64,000 nucleotides of DNA from Trichobilharzia regenti (Eukaryota; Platyhelminthes; Trematoda; Strigeidida; Schistosomatidae). Of this stretch, positions 49,561 to 60,690 are shown in pieces (the first letter of the stretch is position 1; each line of letters starts with the position of its first letter). The position numbers were made by a program, and so were the translations under genes. The stretch spans positions 15,231,925 through 15,295,924 of the forward strand of contig OX235266.1 of NCBI GenBank assembly GCA_944472135.2. The letters run 5' to 3'. The notes under the pieces were generated by a model. It did no database searches. It was not told where the DNA came from and saw only the letters and a list, made by a program, of their open reading frames with translations.

Positions 49561-49779
49561 AAACTATTATATATATATAGCAACCTAATCATTTTTTCTC
49601 AGCATGGGGTCATTTTTGTGCTCTTAAGTTGGCCAATTGATAGAGATAAAGAGAACCAGGTGTAGTATTATTGCCATTACCGAGAGTCTTGATATAATTT
49701 CCAGTATACTAGAAACAGACACAACCCTACCACAAAGATGACCAATGGACACCAGTAAAATAATGAAGAGCTTAAAATT

Positions 49780-50110
49780 CTGTCTGGAAGATAATTATTT
49801 TACATGCAGAGAGAATATATATATATAGACAGACAAATGGCGTTGCTAGGGGTACACCAGTTTCCCCAATAGTCACTTGTCTTGTTATGAATAGTTTCGA
49901 AGATAACCCAATTTCAAGCATACTCACTATTAAAATATGGTTAAGATACGTTGATGACACTTCTGTGGTGCTGAAACCAGATCTATAAGGTTCATTCTTA
50001 GAGAAATTGAACAATCTATCTCCCAACATCCAGTTTACTTCGGAAGCAGAATCAGAGGTTGGTGAACTACCATTTCTAGACTGCCTAGTTAAGAGGAGGC
50101 GAAAACGGAC
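49780..50110 (+). pseudogene. PLE reverse transcriptase fragment
   Basis: Codes for GTPVSPIVTCLVMNSFED, then the catalytic box LRYVDDTSVVLKPD (about 49943-49985), and after a stop FLEKLNNLSPNIQFTSEAES and LPFLDCLVKRR. It matches the family form with RYVDD and the FLD box before the thumb. Confidence 0.75.
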
Positions 50111-50140
50111 ATTTTAGTATATCTGTATTCAGGAATAAAA

Positions 50141-50960
50141 CCCTCTATGCTAAAGTATGGTAATCCCCAATCATATTTTGGCTCTACTGTCCCCGGTATT
50201 ATTTCACTTGTTCCACTTGTCATTCTAAATCAATTCCTTTTTTTACAACGATAAATCCTATGCTATCAAATTCCACACAGTATTACGTAACATTTTCATT
50301 TTAATCGATTTGTCTCCTAATCCTGTAATTGCACACCCTTTTTCAAGTTCTATCTATCCTATGAATTACTCTATATATGACACTAATTTGCTTTGCCACT
50401 TGACATTTAGATATGATTATAATCACAAACACTTTAGTTTTAATTGCATTTCATACTACTGTTATCATTATTATTTTATGCATTCACACCTATGGTTCAA
50501 TTCCGTCACCGGATATAACTTCTCAAAAACCATATATATATATATAAACTCATGGAAAATTCCCTTTGTAACATTTAGAAAATCAAAACAAGTGATTCAG
50601 CGAAGAGATTCTTTTCAACGAATTTATCATCAAGCTGTACAGTCGTGCATATATATGCTTTTCCAGAAGTAATATCCGGTGTGCAATTACAGGATTAGGA
50701 GACAAATCGATTAAAATGAAAATGTTACGTAATATTGTGTGGAATTTGATAGCATAGAATTTATCGTTGTAAAAGAGAATTGATTTAGAATGACAAATGG
50801 AAAAAGTGAAATAATACCGGGGACAATTCAAAGTGAGAATAGTAATAGTAACAGTTGCCATTGTAATAAAGGTAGAGTATACAAGTTGAATAGACAAAAT
50901 GAAAAATTTGTAGAGCTAAAATATGATTGGGAATTACCATACTTTAGCATAGAGGGATTA
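50141..50960. repeat. Inverted repeat of PLE flank
   Basis: 50141-50335 and about 50685-50960 are reverse complements (for example GGTAATCCCCAATCATATTT and TCTCCTAATCCTGTAATTGC with their complements). The hammerhead-like PLE terminal block lies just inside the right arm, on the minus strand at 50600-50650. Confidence 0.7.
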
Positions 50961-50999
50961 AGAGCATGAAAGTTGGAGGGGCTGAAAGAACATTTTTCT

Positions 51000-51418
51000 G
51001 TATACAGAGATCTGACTTCTCTATTTCGATAGCCAAAGCTTCAGCAACACAGATGAGTCGGGTGCGTAGGGATTTCGGTAAATTACTCCTCGCCTTGTAG
51101 ATGACTTTAAAGGCGGAGGCTGTTAAACAGAGATAGGGTGACCACTATCGACCAGATGTTCAGTGATCGCGCTTCTTATTGCTCCAATTCCACCTCTTCG
51201 TAACCTTTCAGGATAGTGTTCTTGAACTCGAGTCGGAAGACCAATATACCTTGATCCACACGAGTAGGTGAATTGATAAATACACATTGATGAGGCCAGC
51301 AGTAGTAGCTTATCCTTCACGTTCACATCAATCATAGGTTTTGTGGAGAAGGTTAGTCGTAGTTCAGCTGCGAAGAAGGTCTTCTTAAGTGGGCGCGACA
51401 TATTTTCTTGGTGAGCCC
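51000..51418 (-). pseudogene. PLE GIY-YIG end, minus strand
   Basis: The minus strand carries SMCIYQFTYSCGSRYIGLPT and VQEHYPERLRRGGIGAIRSA, then EHLVDSGHPIS and beyond the stop a C-terminal end. The GIY-YIG core has lost residues between the YIG and the RVQEH part. It meets the next PLE copy head-on at 51418-51421. Confidence 0.75.
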
Positions 51419-51420
51419 TT

Positions 51421-52450
51421 TTGGGCCCATTGCTTGCAGATTTCTTCATGGAAAAACTCGAAAACGCATGCCTAAAGAAATTGATCGGCACCTTCGAAAT
51501 CTACAAGAGATACGGCGATGACACTTTCATTATCGTCAACAATGATCAAAATCTAGACGACATCTTGAAGTCGTTTAACAATTGCCACCCCGCGATTCAG
51601 TTCACGCTGGAGAAAGTGTCCAACTCTAAAATATCCTTTCTTGACGTCCAACTAACAAGACGAGAACAAGATGGAACAATAAAAAGAGCTATCCACAGAA
51701 AGTCGACGTGGAACGGACAGCTCACTAACTTTCACAGTTGGGTACACCTATACACCAAACAAAGCCTGATCCGTTCACTCAGCTACTGAGTTCACAGAAT
51801 TTGCTCCCCGGACACCATAGAAGGTAAACTGGACAATCTCAAGAGAATCCTCGTCGAGAATTGTTATCCAGAAAGATTTATTGCAAAATCTATGAGTCCT
51901 AGACTGCAAAAGCCGCCCATCCTCAGCGTTCTGAAAAAACTACTCTACATAAACCTTCAATTCAATGGAGATATATCTGCGGAAACGCAACATGATCGAC
52001 TGTTGTGCTCACCTAAGAAGTCCTTCTTCGCAGCTGAACTACGACTAAACTTCTCCACAAAACCTATGATTGATGTGAATGTGAAGAATAAGCTACTACT
52101 GCTGGCCTCATCAATGTGTATTTATCAATTCACCTGCTCGTGTGGAGCCAGGCATGTCGGCCGTGTCCAGCGTTCGCTTTCCAAACGTATCACCGAACAC
52201 TTACCAACATGGTTTTACAAAGGAGAAAAAAGATGCCCCTGAAGCTCCATCTTAGAACATCTGATAGAATCCAGACACCAAGCTACACCCCAAACAAACT
52301 TCAAAGTCGTCTACAGAGTAAGAAGTAGTCTTCCTAAAGGTGTACGAATCAGACTTCTTCAAACTCCAGAAGCAATTGCAATTCACTTGCTAAGCCCTGA
52401 ACTCTGCATACAGAAGAAGTTCGTTCAACCACTACACTTACAATGGACTT
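51421..52450 (+). pseudogene. PLE RT C-terminus to GIY-YIG end
   Basis: Opens inside the RT palm: GPLLADFFMEKLENA, then the catalytic box KRYGDDTFIIV where YVDD has become YGDD, AIQFTLEKVSNSKISFLDVQ and RKSTWNGQ. After a stop at 51787 the linker gives LVENCYPERFIAK, KKLLYINLQFNGD, and the nuclease start SMCIYQFTCSCGARHVGRVQ with RITEHLPTWF. The C-terminus with EAIAIHLLSPELCIQKK follows in another frame to 52440. Broken by at least two changes. Confidence 0.8.
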
Positions 52451-53639
52451 AATCTATCTTATTACCTGAAAAGCAAATTCTACCTAATCTCTTTTTTTCT
52501 GTCTCTTCATTAGTGTTATTTTGTCTTCCTCATTGTAATATTTTACATTTTCAACTCTCTTGTTCTCTACCCCCACCCGATTTAATTTCTACACCTCACT
52601 ACCACCTTTGTTACTGACTTGACCAACGCTCAATTTTTGGTCATTCATTCATGTTACGTCATCCAACTTATTTGCTCAATTTCAGTTCTAATTTAAATGG
52701 CATTATTCTCTACCCCACTTCTACTTAGTCTCTCTCTACCTGTAATTACCTCTGTTGTTACCCTGACCTAAGTTGAAACATTTTAGTCAATTATATTACG
52801 TCATCTAGCTTACTAACACTAACTCAATCTTACTTTAGTTGCTGTCTGATTAACCTCATTTCCATATTAGGTCATTCTTTTATTACCTGATCAATTATAT
52901 ACACTTGACAAACCACATGTACTCACACAAATTATTTTATTAAAATTCAATCTGAACGAAATATATTCTTTACAATTATTTGTCTTCAGGTTCTTACAAT
53001 TGTAAAATATAATATTTGTTGTCGTCAGCCTACCACGTTTGTAACACGGATATGACTATTTATTTTGACATCCATATGTAGTCTGTTATTGCATTTCATT
53101 GAATTTCATACTGATATAATAATTTCATGTATTCACACCTTTGACCTAATTCCCTCACCGGATATAATTTCCTAAAACCCATGTACATATATACGATTGT
53201 ACAGCTTGATAATAAATTCGTTGATGAAAAGAGACTCACGAAAACTACCCATTTTATTCATAAGTAAAAACACAGTTTTTTGTTCAGCGAAGAAATTTCT
53301 TTACAACGACTTCATTTTCAAGCCAACTGTACAGTCGTATTTATATCACAGAAAAAGGTTATTAAGTGGCACTAAATAATTGCTCAGTTAATGTACATAT
53401 ATATGTGATAAATGTTATAAGGAGTAGAGTTGAAGTGGATAAATTACAAAATTATTAAAGATTGTTTTATGATAAAAATGTCAAGTGTTGTCGAAAAGTT
53501 TTAGCAATAAGGAGTACGATTACGATAAGAATGAAGATGTGAGGTGAAGTGGAAAGAATTCAAGTGGTAAAATAAAATAAAAACTAGAAAGAAAATTACT
53601 ATGACCAAAGTAAAGAAAGGGGTTTGACAAAACGCTTTT
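52451..53639. other. PLE flank and terminal repeat sequence
   Basis: No gene. 52935-53060 is a decayed relative of the arms at 7774-8019. 53160-53400 contains two overlapping PLE terminal blocks, one plus (ATTGTACAGCTTGATAATAA) and one minus (the complement of TTGGCTTGAAAATGAAGTCG). The rest is AT-rich. Confidence 0.5.
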
Positions 53640-55830
53640 GAACACATCATTTAGGTTTCTGTTCATGTATAGCTAAAGCTTCGGCTATGCATGAGCGAAG
53701 AAAACGTAAACTTTTGGATCGATTCGATTTTGCCATGTATATAACTATGAAAGATGAATCACATGGGGCTAAATGACCAGACTCTAACAGGTGATCACAA
53801 ATAGACGACTTCGCAGTTCTACGTTCGCCTCTCATTAACCAAACCGGATAGTGTTCAGCTACACGTTTTCGGAGATTACGCTTACAACGTCCAATATAAA
53901 CAGCTCCACAAGAGCAGGTAAAAGAGTAAATACACACAGATGTGGACAAAAGCGGTAACCTGTCCTTGACGCATTGTCTGATCATATTTCGGCTGGTAAA
54001 AACTAATTGCAAGTCAGCTGCAGGAAAAGTGCGTTCAATACATATGCATAAACCATTTTTAATCAATTCCGAAATGGTGTCACCTTTAAATGCTAGACTC
54101 ATAAACAGTTTTTTCTTTGCTACTGTGATTTGTCTCGGGGCGGATTCTTTCTTGATGTTGCGCTCAATGAACCTTGTAGGATAACCATTGTTAAGGAGAT
54201 CTGATCGAAGGTTATCTAGTTCCCTATCGATTGTCTCTACAGAGCAGATTTTACGAATTCTGGAGCATAAGGAATGAATAAGATTTCTCTTTCTCCCTAA
54301 AGGTACCCAACTGTTGAAGTTAATGTACTGCCCTGTGAATGTTGGCTTTCGGAAAATCGACCTTAACAGCGTTCCATTCTCTCTTCTATCTAGCTTAACA
54401 TCAAGGAAGTGAAACGAGGAATTCGACTATTCTTCGACCGTGAAAAGCAAAGATGGGTGAGAACAATTAAATATTCTAAGAAGTTCGGCAGTTGAAGAGT
54501 TTTCCTCACAGACAATGAAGGCATCATCAATATATCTTTTATACATAAACAAACTATCGATGGTTTCCTTTAGTGGGCCATTCTCTAAGCTTTCCATGAA
54601 AGCATCCGCTAAGAGCGGTCCCAAAGGAGACCCCATGGCGACTCCATCCCTTTGATTGTAGATGATATCATTAAATCTAAATTGGACATTCAGTGTGCAT
54701 CTCAATGATAGTTGTTTAAGATAATCAGTTGGTAAGCCAATGTTCATGCTATTTGAATCAATATACTCGCATAGATAGCAGATAGTGTCTACTAGTGGTA
54801 CATTTGTGAACAATGAACAAACATCTAACGAAATCATATGCTTACCAGTCACATTAATTTCATCAACACAACTGACGAAGTCAAAAGTGTCAGAAAGACT
54901 ATGTTTACAAGATTTAATCTAACCGGTTCCAGAATTTCCGCAAGCCATTTAGCGGTAGAATGATACGGTGAATTCAGCATATCCAATACAGGTCGCAGAG
55001 GGACATCGTCTTTGTGCACCTTTGGAAGACCATATAGACGAGGGATAGTTGAACCAGATGGTTTAATCTGTTCATACATATGTGGAGTAATGATGCATTC
55101 TTGCTTCAATTTCATCAAAGTTTTTGATAATTCCTTCTCAATATTCTCTGTCTTGTCTTTTTGATCAGGTGATTTTTGAAATTTTTCTTCATCACTCAGG
55201 ATGGTACATAATTTATTGACATAGTCATCACGATTAAGAATAACAATACCTGATCCTATGTCTGGACGAATCAGTATTATGTTTTTGTTGTTCAGCCATT
55301 CATTAAGTTGTCTTTTGTGTTCTTTTGATAACAGTGTCGTTGTCTGCCTTGCGTTCTTTGGTACTGGTAATAGCAATAAAGTAATGAAGATTTGAATTGT
55401 TCAACGTCTTCGCTACACATTGGACTCAAGTCATGTGTTTGATTCATGAGATTTTCAAAACTGAACTTTTGTGTCTAATTCGTTGACTCTGGACGAAAAA
55501 GTAGAGAACTTCAGACCAAGAGATAGGATTTGCATTTGAATATCCGACAAAGTTAAATTAGAATACTTAAAAACGTATTTCTCTGGCGAATCCGGAAACT
55601 TAAAGTGAGATTCGATTGTTTTGCAACTTTTCAGTATATTTATTTTAACATCTTCAGATCTTTTCTTTATAACGTCAGAAATATAATCCTCAAACAGGTT
55701 ACGTTCTGTCTCTGTCAGTTCAAACAAGAAATGCCTACGTTGAGATACGTTATTCTCAAGTTCCGGAAGACGCGTTTGTATGGCATCGATCAGGTTCAAC
55801 GCATAACGCTTAAGAGTTCGACCGACACTA
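53640..55830 (-). pseudogene. Nearly full-length Penelope-like element ORF, broken
   Basis: The minus strand carries the whole PLE order. An N-terminal region (55799-55455) holds FELTETERNLFEDYI. The next block (55376-54849) has IRPDIGSGIVILNRDDYVNK, PRLYGLPKVHK and LRPVLDMLNSPYHSTAKWLA. The RT palm (54852-54427) has DVCSLFTNVPL, RDGVAMGSPLGPLLADAFME and the catalytic box KRYIDDAFIV. A gap region with FLDVKLD-like and KPTFTGQY-like frames follows (54420-54110). The GIY-YIG end (54102-53647) has VCIYSFTCSCGAVYIGRCKR and RKRVAEHYPVW, ending AIHEQKPK. The breaks are few: a stop after 55455, a frame change at 54849 and near 54425, and a stop region before 54102. This is the best PLE in the window. 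Confidence 0.85.
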
Positions 55831-56329
55831 TTATTATTATTGTTATTCTAACTATTACTATTGATATTAGTCTGTCTGCAATTCTCGTTATATTCCCTAA
55901 TGACTAATTGTTTATCTAAGTGATGTAATTGAAGCGTAATGCAGTTTATCTTAATTTTGATCTCTCATACTCTCTCTCTCTCCTCTTATCTATTTGAACA
56001 TGACCTGGAAAACATTCTCACCTGTCTTTCTACATGGCCAATTTAATGTAGTTTGTTTACTTATCAGTCTTATATCTCCAAATGTAATTTCAAAAGTATA
56101 TGTATATATCCGTGTATGTAGAGTATTCAGCTGACGAGTTCTACCGAAATTTGATGAATCCATCATTAAATCCTGCTTTATTAACCTTTATGACTATGAT
56201 TAGAATCACAAATATTTTAGTTTTAATTGCATTTCATACTACTATTATTATTTTATGCATTCACACCTATGATTCAATTTCCTCACCGGATATAACTTCT
56301 TGAAATCCATATACATATATACGATTGTA

Positions 56330-56369
56330 CAGCTTGATGTTAAATTCGTTGAAAAGAGTCTCTTCGCTG
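56330..56369 (+). ncRNA. Hammerhead-like junction at a PLE end
   Basis: CAGC pairs with GCTG (stem I). TTGATGT is close to the hammerhead CUGANGA, with the first C as U. AAATTCGTT forms a weak stem II, GAA follows, AAGAGTCTCTT is the palindromic stem III, and a single C sits before stem I. Copies with small differences are at 14547-14587, 20262-20310, 53208-53250 and, on the minus strand, 50602-50650, 19625-19675 and 63450-63500. Confidence 0.45.
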
Positions 56370-56399
56370 AATCACTTGTTTTGTTTTTCTGTATGTTAC

Positions 56400-57600
56400 A
56401 ATGGGAATTTTCCATAAGTTAAAGAAACCCACTCCAGCAAATATTTGGACTTCAGATAATCAAACCCCTTCAGCACGAATATATCAGTTGTTTCAAGTCT
56501 TCTTTGTCGAACACACTCTTTGATGTTAACGGATGAGAAGGAAAAAGAAGAAGAAGAAGAAATATCAGACATTACTGAGACTCTCAAGCAAAATCAACTA
56601 CCCAAAGAACTTCATCAGCAAAATCAACACTGACATTAACATATGGTCGAAAACTTATTCTCAAGACACGGGCCTCGACAGTTCTTATTTCATATAGATC
56701 AGAAACGTCTGACGATACCAGAAGAGTACTCAATAAGCACAAATTCAGAGTTTTCTTCAAAACACCAGACACGCACAAACACACATTACACAGTTACCTT
56801 GTTCATGCAAAATACCAAATCTCTAAGAATTCTCTATCTAATTGTGTCTACAAAATAATATGCTTGGAATATGATGCGATATACTACATCGGACAAACAT
56901 CGTCGCTTAGAAATCAGGGTAGTCAGAAGAAATGAACACCGTAGAGCCGCCTCTGTTCGACCAACCACCGAGAAATTCACTTAGTGAACTGGAAAAGTTT
57001 GGAAAACCATTAATCATAAGTGTCTACACATTATAGAATCAGGTAAGCAAATTGATTTTAACAATATTGAAATAGTTCAGAAAAGTTTCGGAAATCACAA
57101 AAAACGTCTAATATCAGAACTGATTCACATCAAATGTAATACAAATTGTTTGAATAGGAACGACGAATCAAGAGGGAGTTAGACCTGGTTGCAACACTCC
57201 CACCTCCGCTTGAAGTGACAAAATCAACATGAATGTGATAAGCAATTTCATTATGTAAACTTCTATAATTTTACACACTTATCAAATCCAACAATCTACA
57301 CATGATGGTTTTTTATCTTAAGCAATTGGCCAACTTGACAACGCAAAAAATTACCCATGATTATGAACGATGATTAAGTTGTTATATATAAGCTGAGTGG
57401 ATTTAGTAAATTCTGGTTTTATAATGCTACTTTGATAAAGCTATTAGCAGCAGTATTGAATAGCGAAACGTCAGTAAAAACACAATAATATTGTTTTGTT
57501 TTTCGTTGTTTCATTGGGAAATACCATAATGCACAGCATATACCCAATGCCTAGATTAAAACTGTTAAAAGTGAACTTGATTTGGATATATTAAAACCGT
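56400..57600 (+). pseudogene. PLE C-terminal fragment and 3' flank
   Basis: Broken frames with LPKELHQQNQ, a short Glu-rich stretch (GAAGAAGAAGAAGAAAT near 56546), a nuclease remnant (a YYIGQT-like stretch near 56880-56897 in another frame) and RRNEHR. The 3' flank 57360-57560 is the same as 26080-26290. It parallels the 25.1-26.3 kb copy. Confidence 0.65.
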
Positions 57601-57713
57601 AGTTGCATAACGCAAACCATTCACGATATTATAGCTAACACATCAAATGAGTTGATTATTTATTAATGACTCCTACAACTTTGTTTTGTGAGGGACAAAA
57701 TAATAATAATGTT

Positions 57714-58172
57714 TCACAAACCACTTACATTTATTAGGAAGTGGTTTGAAGCTGAATTCAATCTCCCATTTAGACAGCAACACCCATCGTAAAAGGAACG
57801 ATCCACATAGATATTTAACATCTCAGCCTTAAATATAAACAAAACACAATAAGCCTCGTCCAACACATTACATCTTTTCTCACCATTTGTACAATTGTCG
57901 AAGTAAGCAAAATTTCGACTATCTCGAATGGTGTCATTTTCGAAGTAAGTGTAGACGAGACGTCTGTTAAAAATTCTGTGCTGGTATTTTTCTGTGAAAA
58001 TCCAAATGACTAAGTCAGATTTCAGTAGCTTGTTTTTTGTTATTGTAGTAAGATCAAGTGGTTTGTGATTTGAAAAGAACAAGAAGTTCAGAAAAGATGC
58101 CGATCTTTTTGGCGATTGCATTCTCAAAAGCTGTACAATCGCCTTTACACATTTTAGTTTACATGAATACAA
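57714..58172 (-). CDS. Unrecognised 152-codon ORF
   Basis: I do not recognise it. The product is basic and aromatic-rich, with many Tyr, Phe, Asn and several Cys (including a CCC run near the C-terminus), and no repeat-encoded motif seen elsewhere in the window. There is no signal peptide. A 60-codon ORF overlaps it on the other strand. It lies between PLE fragments and a degenerate repeat, so it may be an unknown part of a mobile element, or chance. Confidence 0.25.
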   Translation of the reverse strand: MYSCKLKCVKAIVQLLRMQSPKRSASFLNFLFFSNHKPLDLTTITKNKLLKSDLVIWIFTEKYQHRIFNRRLVYTYFENDTIRDSRNFAYFDNCTNGEKRCNVLDEAYCVLFIFKAEMLNIYVDRSFYDGCCCLNGRLNSASNHFLINVSGL

Positions 58173-58199
58173 TTATTATTTGTTTAATTCCACATAGTA

Positions 58200-58640
58200 A
58201 CGGAGGTGATAATAATTTTCAAATTGATATGAAAGTTTGAAGGTAGAAATATAGATTACAAGGGGCTTAGAGAGACAAGATTACACATAGGATTAGAAAA
58301 CAGTTACAACGTATGCAAAATTAATATTTGATAACTGTAGAAATAATAATTATAAAGGCGAATAAAAGGTGATAATTATTTTCAACTTGATATGAATTAC
58401 AAGAGGCTTAGAAACGCAGGGATAGAACGAATTACAGGTGTGAACAAAATGAGCATGGAAACGAATTGAAATCAAAATTTTCAACTTGAAATGAGATGGA
58501 AGTTAGGAAGTGTGAATATAGATTACAAGAGGCATAGAAACAAAAAAATTATACAGGATTAGAATATAACTTTAAAATGGTTATTCTAAACGGATTACAA
58601 GTGTGATCAGGAGGAGCATGGAAATAAACTTAAAATAACT
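58200..58640. repeat. Degenerate tandem repeat
   Basis: The phrase ATATAGATTACAAGAGGC(T/A)TAGA with variants recurs at about 58248, 58391 and 58517, spaced ~130-145 bp, with AACTTGATATGA-type sequence before each. The copies are diverged and carry no ORF. Confidence 0.55.
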
Positions 58641-58759
58641 GATTTTGTAACTGAAAAATAGGATGAATTGAATGAGAAGGCAAACAGAGAAAATTACACA
58701 CACAGATAACAAAACAAAAAACTGAGGGGAACATACCGAACTAGGTCCATGATAGTTGT

Positions 58760-58985
58760 AAAGGCTGGACTAGTTTCTTTTGAACACATAGCTCCGGCTT
58801 TTCGATGCATATGGCGAGAGCTTCCGCAATACAAAGAAGTCGGAAACACACTGCCTTTGGTAGATTTTTGTTTACTTTGTAAATGACTCTAAATGATGAG
58901 TCGGTTGAGATTCTGTGACAGGTATTGACGAGATTTTCAGTTATTGCGCTTCTGATTGAACCAGTGCCTCCTCTTTGTGATTTGA
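58760..58985 (-). pseudogene. PLE C-terminal fragment, minus strand
   Basis: The minus strand codes for GGTGSIRSAITENLVNT, FRVIYKVNKNLPKAVCFRLL, CIAEALAICIEKPELCVQKK. The frame is open across these motifs, so it is a younger copy than most. It lies about 350 bp from the SUN exon, in the same orientation. Confidence 0.7.
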
Positions 58986-59330
58986 CGTCGTTCTTCAGCC
59001 AACAGAGATTTCATTGTCATCACTGGACAACATAACCAGCCAGGTGTTACACACGACGTTCTTGGTTCCCAGGTGAAGCAATCACATTCCTTTCCAAATA
59101 ACAAAAGAACAACACAACCTGCCCATTCGTTAGCTTTGTCAGGTATTTTTGCCTTCCTCAGTTAACATAAGATGTGGATGGTAACATGGAAGCATGTCAG
59201 TGTAAATCAGTCATCGGGTAAATCCCTCACAGACTTTCCAGAATTTTCTTTTGAAACCTGTAATCCCCACCACAGTTGTAAATAAACAAACCAGATTCCG
59301 AAAAAACAAAGAAAAAAACAAGTAACTTAC

Positions 59331-59562
59331 CTAGGAGAATTACTAAGACGAACCAATGGCAACCCGAAAATGCTCAACAGTGATGCACGTTCGGTATACG
59401 TCTTAGTGCATCTAATGCCTACAATAGAGCCTCCCGCAGATTCCAAGGCATAGTCTGGAAGACCGATCCTGTCTGCAGCAAATCTATGAAGTGCATCATC
59501 GATCATTTTGGCAAAGTTGATTTCATTTCCAAGTGAATTCGGCAGCCACTCAGTCTTGTGAT
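59331..59562 (-). CDS. SUN-domain protein, one internal exon
   Basis: SUN proteins sit in the inner nuclear membrane and bind KASH proteins across the perinuclear space, linking nucleus and cytoskeleton. The 232-nt exon has acceptor CTGCTTTAG and donor GTAAGT. It codes for LPNSLGNEINFAKMIDDALH, then FAADRIGLPDYALESAGGSI, GIRCTKTYTERASLLSIFG and LPLVRLSNSPR. These match the SUN-domain start (ADRTG-DFALE-AGGSI, TRCSETY, FG-PL). The next exons should code for PG-CW-F-G motifs; I could not find them in the window, so they must lie beyond the edge or among unread AT-rich sequence. In phase 1 and out phase 2 are fixed by the frame. Confidence 0.82.
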
Positions 59563-59904
59563 CTAAAGCAGGAGGAGGGAAAAGGCATTTCTTTGTGAAT
59601 GTTTAAATCAAACACCACTTACCACCACACACACACATACACACATCAGCAAACATTAGAAATATAGGTGAATGATTACACACACACACACACACAATGC
59701 ACTAAAGGCAGAAGGATTTCAGTTCTCTACTAGACTAGACTGGTCTGGACTGGACTGTATGGCAAGATATGACAGTTAACAGGATGAAAATGCAAACGTA
59801 TGTAGAACTGAGGAATTATATATAAAAGGTAGACGACAGTGAGTAGAATGATCGGTTTAGAATCACGTAGAAGTACTAAAGCATAGCATTTTAACATCAG
59901 TCAG

Positions 59905-60690
59905 TCAATCAGTCTGTTTTCTACATAGAACTGTGTACCGATTGCAGCAGTTCAAGTCGCCACACTCCTTCCATGTGCCACACAAAGCAACAGAAGAAAG
60001 TAGAATAAATGCATGCATAGTAGAGACAGTAAACAGAGATGTGAGACAAATGAATAGTATTAACGAAGAACAATATAGTTTCATTGGAAATCATAAGTCA
60101 CAAGGAGTGAATGCATCTGCGCCACTTTTGAGCACGATTTTGAACCATATCACCAACTGTTTCCAACCATTGGTTTTTACCGTCCTGAGGAACCCAACCA
60201 ATCAGGAAGTCTACACCTTCCTATGCGGCTAAGACTCCCTGTTGTAGATTTCATTGGCTGGTGCCATGTTCTGGTTTGACCGCCACTGGCTAGCTCTTTT
60301 CCAGCCTGACCCTATATCAGCTTACATTGCCCGTTAGTCAAGGAACGCGATAACTAGGCATACGTAACACATGTCCTAACCATCTCAGTCGATGCACATG
60401 CTTCACAAACGCGTCGATTGATTTACCCTCCCCCTACCTACCACTCGACCGATGCCTAACCTCAATATTGCTCACCTTATTATACCATCACTTCACACGG
60501 GAGATAGAACGCAGGCACCTATGATCAAAGACAGCTAGTTGGCCTTTTCATGTCTTCCACTCTCAATGGCCAAGTCTCACAGCCATAGAGGAGGACGGAG
60601 TGTACTGCTGAGCAGTACACACGCCCTTCATTCGATAGTCGGATATCGCGTCTACTAAGCCAGAGACGGCGTAAACTGGCATATGACATC
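59905..60690 (-). pseudogene. RTE-B LINE 3' end, minus strand
   Basis: Minus-strand frames: ASLRRLWLSRRDIRLSNEGR, VYCSAVHSVLLYGCETWPLR, VEDMKRPTS, then with frame changes the HRLRWLGHVLRMP region, and the 3' UTR ending in the CGACTTGAACTGCTGC stretch near 59945. It is close in sequence to the 23-kb copy. Confidence 0.75.
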
